In this document: in pieces, positions 8,370 through 15,073 of the stretch
Position numbering within the stretch: position 1 is the first letter of the stretch
Layout: each line of letters starts with the position of its first letter
NCBI RefSeq assembly: GCF_003626735.1
Contig: NZ_RBHX01000001.1
Coordinates: 1,798,001-1,862,000 of the forward strand
Reading direction: 5' to 3'
DNA from: Microbacterium sp. CGR2
Lineage (GTDB): Bacteria > Actinomycetota > Actinomycetes > Actinomycetales > Microbacteriaceae
DNA length: 64,000 bases
The notes under the pieces: model-generated
The model's database searches: none
Told to the model about the DNA's origin: nothing
What the model saw: the letters and a program-made list of their open reading frames with translations, nothing else
Position numbers and translations under genes: made by a program

Positions 8370-9204
8370 TCAGCGGCGACCGGACTTCCTGCGGAACAGC
8401 CACGCGCCCCAGGTCACGGCGATCAGCAGGATGACCAGGCACCAGCCGATCGCCCACCACGGCTCGGTCTCCAGAGGAGCGTCCGTCAGCAGACCGCGGA
8501 TCGTCTCGACGATCGGCGTGATCGGCTGGTGCGCGGCGACGGGCTGCAGCCATGCGGGCATGCTGTCCACCGGAACGAACGCACTGGACAGATACGGCAG
8601 GAAGAGCAGGATGAAGCCGTAGCCGTTGGCTCCCTCAGGGCTGCCCGCAGCCAGTCCGATCGCGGCGAACAGGTAGGTGATCGCGAGGATGTACAGCGCG
8701 ATCAGGCCGGCCAGCGCGATCCACTCCCATGCGGTCGCGGTCGGGCGGAATCCGACCAGCACGCCCACGCCGATGACGATCGCCGTCGCGACGAGGTTCC
8801 GCAGCAGGCTGGCGACCACGTGGCCGGTGAGGACCGCACCGGCACGCAGCGGCATGGTGCGGAAGCGGTCGATGATGCCGGTGCGCAGGTCGTTGGCGAC
8901 GTAGACGGCCGTGGACGATGCCCCGAAGCCGGCGCAGGTGAGGATGATGCCGGGCACCACGTAGTCGACGTAGGCGCCGGACGGATCGATCGCACCGCCG
9001 AACACCCAGGTGAACATCAGCATGAGCATCACCGGCAGCAGGATCGCCATCAGGAGCGATTCGCCGTCGCGCAGGGAATGACGAAGACTGCGGCCGACGA
9101 AGACCGCTTCGGCGGTGAAGCCGCCGAGACGGGGGCGCGGTGCGGGGGAGGGCGGGACGGATGCCGTGGCGCGTGGCGCGTGGCGCGGCGGTGGCGGTGT
9201 TCAT
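8370..9204 (-). CDS. Drug-type ABC-2 permease (DrrB-like), reading frame interrupted by a repeat
   Basis: This is the membrane subunit of a DrrAB-type exporter, with about six hydrophobic segments and the start of TM1 at MAILLPVMLMLMFTWVFGG. The ATG at 9204 overlaps the ATPase stop as ATGA, the expected coupled start. From that ATG, however, the frame is shifted relative to the permease. Three copies of a 7-base unit at 9166-9186 cause this. With two copies the N-terminus would read MNTATAAPRATASVPP and continue through FTAEAVFVGRSLRHSLRDG into TM1. In the given sequence the permease frame only has an ATG at 9050 (226 residues), with no ribosome site. Phase variation or an assembly error is possible. 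Confidence 0.8.
9166..9186. repeat. Heptanucleotide tandem repeat, 3 copies of GTGGCGC
   Basis: The plus strand shows GTGGCGC three times without interruption (GCGCCAC on the coding strand), about 18 bases inside the permease gene. Seven is not a multiple of three, so each gain or loss changes the reading frame. Two or five copies put the ATG at 9204 in frame with the transporter. Three copies, as here, do not. Confidence 0.9.
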
Positions 9205-10085
9205 GCGAGCTCCTTCGTCGCGGGAACGGATGCGGTGACGGCGAGGAAGACGTCGTCGAGGGTGGGGCGGCGCAACGTGACGGTGCCGTCTTCCCCTTCC
9301 TCGTCGAGCTGGTCGAGTGCGCGGCGAAGATCGGCGACCGACCCGTCTGTGGGAATCTCACGGCGGAGCTGTCCACGGCTGTCGTGGAGTTCGACGGTGT
9401 CGCCGCCGATGCGTGCCTTCAACTCGGCCGGCGTGCCGAGAGCGGCGATCCCGCCGTCGTGCAGCACGGCGATCCGGTCTGCCAGCTGGTCGGCTTCCTC
9501 CAGGTACTGCGTGGTGAGGAAGACGGTGGTGCCGGCGCCGGCGAGAGCGTGAATGATGTCCCAGAGGTCTCGTCGGCTGCGGGTGTCGAGACCGGTGGTG
9601 GGTTCGTCGAGGAAGAGCACCTCGGGCGTCACGACGAAGCTCAGAGCGAGGTCGAGGCGTCGACGCATGCCGCCGGAGAAAGTGCGGACCACCCGGCGGG
9701 CGGCATCCGTCAGGTCGAACTGCGCGATGAGCTCGGCCGCACGTCGCTTCGCGGCGGTGCGCCCGAGGCCGGAGAGTCGGGCGAACATGACGACGTTCTC
9801 GGTGGCGGTCAGGGCGTCGTCGACGGCAGCGGACTGGCCGGTGAGGCTGATGCGGCGTTGCACTTCGACGCTCTGCGTGCGCACGTCCCACCCCGCGACC
9901 CGCGCGGAGCCGGCGTCGGCGCCGATGAGCGTGGTGAGGATGTTGATCGTCGTCGTCTTGCCCGCGCCGTTCGGCCCGAGCAGCGCGAAGACTTCTCCTC
10001 GGGCGACGGCGAAGTCGAGACCGTCGACCACGTTCTTTCCTCGGAATGCCTTCCGGAGTCCCTGTACATCGATGGCGGTGTCCAT
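9201..10085 (-). CDS. Drug-type ABC transporter ATP-binding protein (DrrA-like)
   Basis: This ATPase of about 294 residues has Walker A ALLGPNGAGKTTTINIL, signature RTFSGGMRRRLDLALSFV, Walker B VLFLDEPTTGLDTRSR and the DrrA-family C-terminal extension ending LRRPTLDDVFLAVTA. The family exports drugs, antibiotics or lipids with a DrrB permease. Two adjacent ATGs exist, at 10088 and 10085. The latter is six bases from AGAGG and is preferred. The gene is divergent from a TetR regulator whose probable operators lie in the gap. Confidence 0.92.
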   Translation of the reverse strand: MDTAIDVQGLRKAFRGKNVVDGLDFAVARGEVFALLGPNGAGKTTTINILTTLIGADAGSARVAGWDVRTQSVEVQRRISLTGQSAAVDDALTATENVVMFARLSGLGRTAAKRRAAELIAQFDLTDAARRVVRTFSGGMRRRLDLALSFVVTPEVLFLDEPTTGLDTRSRRDLWDIIHALAGAGTTVFLTTQYLEEADQLADRIAVLHDGGIAALGTPAELKARIGGDTVELHDSRGQLRREIPTDGSVADLRRALDQLDEEGEDGTVTLRRPTLDDVFLAVTASVPATKELA

Positions 10086-10096
10086 CATCTTCCTCT

Positions 10097-10142
10097 CTGT
10101 GTATGTCACAAACTGTGTATGACCGAAGCAACTGTGTATGAC
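10097..10142. promoter_or_regulatory. Three direct repeats of CTGTGTATG in the exporter promoter region
   Basis: CTGTGTATG begins at 10097, 10113 and 10132, each followed by TC or AC. The copies lie just upstream of the DrrA-like gene. Spacings of 16 and 19 bases suggest repeated binding on one DNA face, possibly by the divergent TetR protein. Confidence 0.5.
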
Positions 10143-10151
10143 GGTAACACA

Positions 10152-10170
10152 CTGTTTACTGAATAAACAG
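10152..10170. promoter_or_regulatory. Perfect palindrome, probable TetR operator
   Basis: CTGTTTA and TAAACAG are perfect inverted arms around the five-base centre CTGAA. The site sits between the exporter promoter region and the -10 box of the tetR gene, so it could autoregulate the regulator. Confidence 0.65.
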
Positions 10171-10173
10171 AAG

Positions 10174-10179
10174 TAGGAT
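10174..10179 (+). promoter_or_regulatory. Putative -10 box of tetR (leaderless)
   Basis: TAGGAT is followed by GAGCGG and then the ATG at 10186. The palindrome at 10152-10170 would lie in the promoter spacer and -35 zone. Confidence 0.5.
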
Positions 10180-10185
10180 GAGCGG

Positions 10186-11124
10186 ATGACCGACACCGAC
10201 ATCGAGCCGCCGGAACTCCCCCGAGGAATCGCACTCGCCTGGGGGGTGGCGGCCGACCCGCAGCGCGGGCCGAAGCGCGAGATGAGCGTCGAGAAGATCG
10301 TCGACGCAGCCGTCGAGCTGGCGGACGCCGACGGCATCGGAGCTGTGTCGATGGCCGCTGTGGCGGCGAAGCTGGGCTTCACGCCGATGTCGCTCTACCG
10401 CTACGTGAGCGCCAAAGACGATCTGCTGCTGCTGATGCAGGAGTATGCGACCGGTCTTCCGCCGGAGAGCCACCGCGCTGTGGAGGGCTGGCGTGAGCGG
10501 CTCATCGCTCTGTATCAGGAGCAGGTGCTGCTCTTCCTGCGGCACCCCTGGATGCTGTCGCTGCCCATCACCGGGTCGCCGATCACACCCAACAGCTCGG
10601 CATGGCTCGACGCCTTGCTCGCCTCCCTCGAGGGCACGCCGTTGACGGCGGAGGAGCGAGTCGCCGTGGGGCTCGCCGTCACCGGACAGGCCCGCTGGTG
10701 CGGGATCGTGCAGGCGGGTTATACGGAGCAGTCCCGAGGGACGGGCCTGACCCCCGAGGAGGTCTCGATCCGCGAAGCGAGCCTCTACGAACGCGTGATC
10801 ACTGCAGACGAGTTCCCCGCTCTGCGTCGTGCGATCGAGGAGGATGTCTTCCTCTCACCGGCCGACCCGTTCCGGTTCGGAGTGGAGCGGCTGCTCGACG
10901 GTGTCGAGTCGTACATGGCCTCGCTCGGCCGCGACGAATCGCACGAGAGCGCGACCGAGTGGATCGACCTCGACCCGGCCGAACTCGCGGGGGACCGACG
11001 GCTCAAAGAAGCGCAGAAGGCGGTGCGCGAGGCCGAGAAGGCGCTGCGGATGGCGCACAAGATCGAGCGGCAGGCCCTGCGCGAAGCGCGGGTTCGGCTG
11101 GCGAAGGTGAAGAAGTCCGGGTGA
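10186..11124 (+). CDS. TetR-family regulator with C-terminal coiled-coil tail
   Basis: This 312-residue regulator has a TetR helix-turn-helix at about residues 50-75 (VSMAAVAAKLGFTPMSLYRYV) and a tetracycline-repressor-type ligand domain. The last 45 residues or so (LKEAQKAVREAEKALRMAHK and on) are rich in Ala, Lys, Glu and Arg and look like an extra coiled coil or helix beyond the usual fold. It is divergent from the DrrAB-like exporter and probably represses it. Direct repeats and a palindrome in the gap support this. Confidence 0.9.
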   Translation: MTDTDIEPPELPRGIALAWGVAADPQRGPKREMSVEKIVDAAVELADADGIGAVSMAAVAAKLGFTPMSLYRYVSAKDDLLLLMQEYATGLPPESHRAVEGWRERLIALYQEQVLLFLRHPWMLSLPITGSPITPNSSAWLDALLASLEGTPLTAEERVAVGLAVTGQARWCGIVQAGYTEQSRGTGLTPEEVSIREASLYERVITADEFPALRRAIEEDVFLSPADPFRFGVERLLDGVESYMASLGRDESHESATEWIDLDPAELAGDRRLKEAQKAVREAEKALRMAHKIERQALREARVRLAKVKKSG

Positions 11125-11174
11125 TGCGCCTTCGTGAAGGTCACCGGTCCCACTGACCACACGAGCCACATGGG

Positions 11175-11204
11175 TTTACAGGCGTCCCAGCTAACCCTTA
11201 GAGT
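11175..11204 (+). promoter_or_regulatory. Putative promoter of the BldC-like gene
   Basis: TTTACA at 11175-11180 and TAGAGT at 11199-11204 are separated by 18 bases. The transcript would carry a short leader containing GAAAGGGG, a ribosome site for the ATG at 11232. Confidence 0.55.
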
Positions 11205-11231
11205 GTGCACATCGAGAAAGGGGTACGTGGG

Positions 11232-11423
11232 ATGCCCGAAGTACCTGACGTCCGGTTCCTCACAGTGGCCGAAGTCGCCGAGTTGATGCGCGTGTCGAAG
11301 ATGACCGTCTATCGACTCGTCCACGCCGGCGAGCTGCCCGCCATCCGGTTCGGTCGAAGCTATCGCGTGCCCGAGTCGGCCGTCGCCGACGCCCTGCAAC
11401 GCCCCATCGCCGACGTCGGCTGA
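11232..11423 (+). CDS. Small MerR/excisionase-type DNA-binding protein (BldC-like)
   Basis: This 63-residue protein consists almost entirely of one winged helix-turn-helix: FLTVAEVAELMRVSKMTVYRLVHAGELPAIRFGRSYRVPESAV. Such excisionase-like proteins in actinobacteria include the developmental regulator BldC. A GTG at 11205 in the same frame would add nine residues, but the ATG at 11232 is better placed after GAAAGGGG. There is no integrase nearby, so a phage excisionase role is unlikely. Confidence 0.82.
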   Translation: MPEVPDVRFLTVAEVAELMRVSKMTVYRLVHAGELPAIRFGRSYRVPESAVADALQRPIADVG

Positions 11424-11440
11424 AGCTCGAGGAGAGCGCC

Positions 11441-11926
11441 GTGGACGTCGGTACCTTCTATGCCCTCTTCTCCACCACGTGCTTCACCCTCACCGGACTG
11501 TGGTGGAACGTCGTCAGAGCCCGGCGCGACTGGAGCGCTGATCCTGCGATGCGCCGCACCATCGGCGGGATCTACCTCTCGTTCCTGCTCCCGGCGCTGA
11601 TGGGTCTGTTCGCCCAGGTCGGCGGCACGGACAATCCGATCCTGTGGCGGTTGTCCTTCGTCGTCATCGCCCTCGTCGGCGGCGTCTCGATGCTGCGCCT
11701 GGTCGTGCAGGCCCGCGGCGACGGCACGCCCGGCTCCGTCCGTTGGGCCCAGGCGGGAACCGTCGTGATCTACGCCGCGATCGCCGTGATGGGCGTCGCC
11801 CCGCAACTGGCAGCGCCGCTCGGCCTCACCGGCATCCAGGTCGAAGCCCTGCTGCTGATCGCCCTGGTCGCTCTCGGACACGCTCTCGTCTGGCGCTTCC
11901 TGGTCACCGAGAACGTCCCGGAATGA
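11441..11926 (+). CDS. Small integral membrane protein of unknown function
   Basis: This 161-residue protein has about five hydrophobic helices and short loops. It starts at a GTG with a good GAGGAG ribosome site. I do not recognise a named family. The segment FSTTCFTLTGLWWNVVRARR and the Pro-free helices suggest a small actinobacterial membrane protein. It follows the BldC-like gene by 17 bases and is probably co-transcribed with it. Confidence 0.75.
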   Translation: MDVGTFYALFSTTCFTLTGLWWNVVRARRDWSADPAMRRTIGGIYLSFLLPALMGLFAQVGGTDNPILWRLSFVVIALVGGVSMLRLVVQARGDGTPGSVRWAQAGTVVIYAAIAVMGVAPQLAAPLGLTGIQVEALLLIALVALGHALVWRFLVTENVPE

Positions 11927-11955
11927 CCCCGCACAGTCGGAGTGCTCGGGTTTGC

Positions 11956-11961
11956 TAGACT
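11956..11961 (+). promoter_or_regulatory. Putative extended -10 promoter of bS22
   Basis: TGCTAGACT gives an extended -10 (TGC then TAGACT). No clear -35 was seen. The transcript would have a leader of about 75 bases before the GTG at 12042. Confidence 0.45.
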
Positions 11962-12041
11962 GATCCGAGGCATTTTTTCCGTGCCCGTACCCGGGTGTCC
12001 GATTTTGCGCGACGCCCAGCCCCTGACTTAGTGAGGTTTCC

Positions 12042-12140
12042 GTGGGTTCTGTCATCAAGAAGCGCCGCAAGCGCATGGCGAAGAAGAAGCACCGCAAGCT
12101 GCTTCGCAAGACTCGTCACCAGCGCCGCAACAAGAAGTAA
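12042..12140 (+). CDS. Small ribosomal protein bS22 (AURKAIP1/COX24-domain)
   Basis: This 32-residue, extremely basic peptide begins GTG and reads MGSVIKKRRKRMAKKKHRK, then LLRKTRHQRRNKK and TAA. It matches the short AURKAIP1/COX24-like proteins of actinobacteria, of which the mycobacterial member is the small-subunit protein bS22. GAGG lies six bases before the GTG, and a strong hairpin terminator follows immediately. It has its own promoter and terminator and so forms a one-gene unit. Confidence 0.93.
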   Translation: MGSVIKKRRKRMAKKKHRKLLRKTRHQRRNKK

Positions 12141-12154
12141 AGCGGTCAGACACG

Positions 12155-12182
12155 AGCGCCTGTCTTCGGACGGGCGCTTTGT
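12155..12182 (+). terminator. Intrinsic terminator after bS22
   Basis: AGCGCCTGTC and GACGGGCGCT pair around a TTCG tetraloop with one G-U pair, followed by TTTGTGT. This is a compact GC-rich stem with a short T run, 15 bases after the stop codon. Confidence 0.8.
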
Positions 12183-12219
12183 GTCTCCGCCCGCATCTTT
12201 GAACTCTCGAGAGGACGCC

Positions 12220-12522
12220 ATGAAGTCGATCACCGTCACCGAACTCGCCGAACGGTCGAACAGGCCTCTGGTCGACGTGCGTGAGGCGTCCGAGTTCGCC
12301 GCGGGGCACGTGCCCGGCGCCGTCAACATCCCGATGTCCGAGATCGGCGACCGCCTCGACGACCTCCCGGCCGAAGCGTTCGACGTGATCTGCCAGATGG
12401 GCGGACGGTCGGCGCGCGTGGTCGAAGCGCTCGAGGGTCGCGGCTTCGACGTGACCAACGTCGAGGGCGGCACCGGCGAATGGATCGCCCAGGGTCGCGC
12501 GGTGGAGGTGCCTTCGGCGTGA
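12220..12522 (+). CDS. Rhodanese-like domain protein
   Basis: This 100-residue single-domain sulfurtransferase-like protein has the LVDVREASEFAAGHVPGAVNIP entry motif and an active-site loop CQMGGRS with Cys at about position 58. Such proteins carry sulfur as a persulfide, but the physiological acceptor is unknown. The ATG at 12220 follows AGAGGAC. The stop codon overlaps the GTG of the glutaredoxin gene, and the next gene overlaps in turn, giving a three-gene unit. Confidence 0.92.
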   Translation: MKSITVTELAERSNRPLVDVREASEFAAGHVPGAVNIPMSEIGDRLDDLPAEAFDVICQMGGRSARVVEALEGRGFDVTNVEGGTGEWIAQGRAVEVPSA

Positions 12523-12818
12523 CCACCATCACGCTGATCGGCAAGCCCGACTGCCATCTCTGCGCTGTCGCGTCGGACGTGATCGATGCGGTCGTCGCCG
12601 AGCTTCCCGATGCTGCCGCAGAAGACATCCAGATCGTCGAGGCCTCGATCAACGATGATCCCGCTCTCTATGAGCTGTGGTGGGAGAAGATTCCGGTCGT
12701 TCTGATCGACGGCGAGTTCCACGCGCACTGGAGGCTCACGCCCGACCGGTTCCGGCAGGCTCTCGAAGATGCGGTGAACCGCGATGCGCTCGACGATCAG
12801 AAGGAGTCCGCGCGATGA
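12519..12818 (+). CDS. Glutaredoxin-family protein
   Basis: This protein of about 99 residues has a thioredoxin fold with the redox motif C12-H-L-C15 (LIGKPDCHLCAV) and the cis-Pro loop KIPVVLIDGEF. It belongs to the short glutaredoxin-like (DUF836) group often found with rhodanese proteins in actinobacteria. The GTG at 12519 overlaps the rhodanese stop as GTGA, and its own stop overlaps the next ATG. A role in thiol redox control is inferred. Confidence 0.88.
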   Translation: MTTITLIGKPDCHLCAVASDVIDAVVAELPDAAAEDIQIVEASINDDPALYELWWEKIPVVLIDGEFHAHWRLTPDRFRQALEDAVNRDALDDQKESAR

Positions 12819-13117
12819 CCATCCGTCACGTCGTGATGTGGAAACTCGCCGCAGAGGATGCCGCAGAGCGCGCAGCGCACGGTGCTGAGGTGGCGCGCAG
12901 GCTCAACGCCCTCCACGACGTGGTGCCGCAGCTGAAGTCGATCTCCGCGGGAGCGAACGCGGCGTATCACGGGCAGAACTGGGACGTGACCCTGGTCGCC
13001 GACTTCGATTCGATCGCGGCGATCGAGGAGTATCAGGTGCACCCCGCGCACGAAGAGGTCGCGGCCTTCATCCGTTCGGTGGTCGCCTCGCGTGCCGCCG
13101 TCGACTTCGAAGTCTGA
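12815..13117 (+). CDS. Dabb-family (stress-responsive A/B barrel) protein
   Basis: This 100-residue protein fits the dimeric alpha/beta barrel Dabb family, with start MTIRHVVMWKL, middle WDVTLVADFDSIAAIEEYQ and the VHPAHEEV segment. Members vary widely in function and no catalytic role can be assigned. The start overlaps the glutaredoxin stop as ATGA, so it closes the rhodanese-glutaredoxin-Dabb unit. Confidence 0.9.
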   Translation: MTIRHVVMWKLAAEDAAERAAHGAEVARRLNALHDVVPQLKSISAGANAAYHGQNWDVTLVADFDSIAAIEEYQVHPAHEEVAAFIRSVVASRAAVDFEV

Positions 13118-13149
13118 CGATCGGGGCTGCGCGATCGCCTCGCGACGGC

Positions 13150-13773
13150 ATGGGTGAGGCGACCTGGCGCGACGTCACGATCCTCTGGGCCCGCGTGTCG
13201 GACATGCGCGATTTCACCGCTGCCGACCTCGCGCAGATGGGTGAGCGTCAGCTCGCTCGATCGCGACAGCTCAGCGAAGACCGCGCCGCGGCGTTCCTGG
13301 CCGGACGTGCCCTGATCCGTGATGTCGTGAGCCGGCTCGGCGGCGGTGCGGACATCCGCCTCGACAGTCGCTGCGAACGCTGCGGAGAGGATCACGCCGC
13401 GCCGAAGACTCCGGGTTTCGTGGTGAGCGTCGGTCACGCAGAGGATCTGGTCGCGGTCGCCGCGGCCCGGGGGACTGCTGCGCTCGGGATCGACGTCGAA
13501 CCGAACCATGCCGCTGGCCGTGTCGCCGAGCTCGGTCGTCTGTTCGCCCCGGCGGCTGTGCCGACCCTCGCCGCATGGACGCGCATAGAGGCGGCGATCA
13601 AGGCTGACGGGCGCGGCATCGCCATCGATCCGAGTGCGGTGCGGATGCAAGAGGAGCCGCAGACATCGGACCAGCGCCTGTGGTCGGTCGTCCTTCCTGG
13701 AGCCGTGTCGCGACTGCAGGTCACGACGTTGCCGGGGCCGGTCGGCTTCACCCTCAGCGTCGCGCGGGGCTGA
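13150..13773 (+). CDS. 4'-phosphopantetheinyl transferase superfamily protein
   Basis: This 207-residue enzyme has the Sfp-type signature: FLAGRALIRDVV, SVGHAEDLVAVA, GIDVEP with the Mg-binding D115 and E117, and W143-x-x-x-E147-x-x-x-K151 ending in DGRG. Such enzymes transfer phosphopantetheine from CoA to carrier proteins. The nearest carrier is the T domain of the Pls-type synthetase at 15070-19020, so this is a likely partner. It converges on and overlaps the M1 peptidase gene by 20 bases. The start is uncertain because no clear ribosome site was seen. Confidence 0.87.
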   Translation: MGEATWRDVTILWARVSDMRDFTAADLAQMGERQLARSRQLSEDRAAAFLAGRALIRDVVSRLGGGADIRLDSRCERCGEDHAAPKTPGFVVSVGHAEDLVAVAAARGTAALGIDVEPNHAAGRVAELGRLFAPAAVPTLAAWTRIEAAIKADGRGIAIDPSAVRMQEEPQTSDQRLWSVVLPGAVSRLQVTTLPGPVGFTLSVARG

Positions 13774-15073
13774 CCTCGACGGCATCCGGGAATCGCGGCA
13801 GTGACAGTTCGTCGAGCCAGGAGCGCATGAGTGCCCGCCCTTCTGTTCCGACGACTTCCTCGACCAGGCCGAGGAAGTCGTCGGTCGTCACCGAGAGGCC
13901 GGCGAACCTCGACGCCCATTCGCGCGTGAACGTGAAGAACAAGTCGGGTCCCGCACTCAGTCGGAGCGCATGCAGGGCCAACGCGCCGCGCTTGTACACC
14001 CGGTCGTCGAACATGTACACGGGACCGGGATCGGCCAGCAGAAGGTTTTGGGGAAGAACATCGAGACGCGCGTGATGCGACAGGGCGTGGGCGTGCGCGG
14101 ATGGGCCGCCGGATGCCTCGGACCAGAGCCACTCCGCGTAGCACGCGAAGCCCTCGTTGAGCCAGATGTCCTGCCAACGGGCGACCCCTACGCTGTTCCC
14201 GAACCACTGGTGGGCGAGTTCATGGGCGATCAATCGATCGAACCCGCCGGCGCCGTCGACGTGGTTCGCTCCGAAGATGGCCATGCCCTGAGCTTCGAGC
14301 GGGATCTCGAGGTCGTCCGGCGTGACGACGATCTTGTAGGACTCCTGCGGGTACGGCCCGAAGGCGTCGACGAACGCGCGCATCATGTCGGCGAGCGGGG
14401 CGAAGTCGCTGCGCACCCGCGAAGCGAGTTCGCGGGGGTAGTACAGACGCCCCGGCGTTTCGCCGAGGGCGACATGATCGTCGGCGTATCGACCGATCTG
14501 CACGGTCATCAGGTATGTCGCGGTGAGGACGGGCTGCGTGAAGGTCCATCGGATGCGGCCGCGCTGGGTGGAACGCGTCGCCTTTCCACCGCTCACCACG
14601 GTGTAGCCGGGGTCGGTCGTGAACTCCATCCGATAGGTCGCCCGGTCGGCGGGGATGTCATTGCAGGGGAACCAGGTGGGCGCTCCGGTGGGCTGGGAGG
14701 CGACGAGTGCGCCATCCTCGAGTTCCTCCCAGCCGATCATTCCCCAGCGGCTGCGTCGTGGCGCCGGGAGTCCTGCGTAGTTCACCGTGATCGTGAACTC
14801 CTCGCCCGCAGCCCGCGTCTCCCCGAAAAGCACCTTCACCCGACGCTGGTCCTGCCGGTACGTCGCGTCGCGGTCTCCGCTGACCCGCACCTTCGTCGCC
14901 TTCAACCCGACGAGATCGAGCGACACCTGTTTCGTCTCCTCGTGCAGACGCACGTGAAGCACGGCGGTGCCGATGAGGCGGTTGGTCGGCAGGCGGTAGT
15001 CGAGTTCCAGGTCGTAGTGCAGCACCCCGAAGCGGTCGTCGCCGCTGTGCGGGGTGTAGACGTCGGCGGTCAT
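13754..15073 (-). CDS. M1-family zinc metallopeptidase (aminopeptidase-like)
   Basis: This 439-residue protein has the zinc motif H284-E-L-A-H288 (IAHELAHQWFGNS) and the third ligand E307 in LNEGFACYAEW. The N-terminal beta domain is of the M1 type. The usual GAMEN exopeptidase motif is replaced by AQGMAIFGANH, so the substrate may differ from classical aminopeptidase N. It is shorter than full M1 enzymes and lacks the long C-terminal helical domain. No signal peptide was seen. Its ATG overlaps the stop of the Pls-type synthetase gene. Confidence 0.92.
   Translation of the reverse strand: MTADVYTPHSGDDRFGVLHYDLELDYRLPTNRLIGTAVLHVRLHEETKQVSLDLVGLKATKVRVSGDRDATYRQDQRRVKVLFGETRAAGEEFTITVNYAGLPAPRRSRWGMIGWEELEDGALVASQPTGAPTWFPCNDIPADRATYRMEFTTDPGYTVVSGGKATRSTQRGRIRWTFTQPVLTATYLMTVQIGRYADDHVALGETPGRLYYPRELASRVRSDFAPLADMMRAFVDAFGPYPQESYKIVVTPDDLEIPLEAQGMAIFGANHVDGAGGFDRLIAHELAHQWFGNSVGVARWQDIWLNEGFACYAEWLWSEASGGPSAHAHALSHHARLDVLPQNLLLADPGPVYMFDDRVYKRGALALHALRLSAGPDLFFTFTREWASRFAGLSVTTDDFLGLVEEVVGTEGRALMRSWLDELSLPRFPDAVEVSPARR

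Noticed and set aside
8529..10166. Long open frame (545 codons) on the plus strand over the DrrAB-like genes
   Set aside because: It is an antisense shadow of two genes with clear ABC motifs. Its translation is Gly/Asp/Arg-rich with no domain, as expected in high-GC DNA.
11232..11423. Phage excisionase and possible integrated element
   Set aside because: There is no integrase, attachment-site repeat or phage gene nearby, and BldC-like regulators of this size are normal chromosomal genes in actinobacteria.
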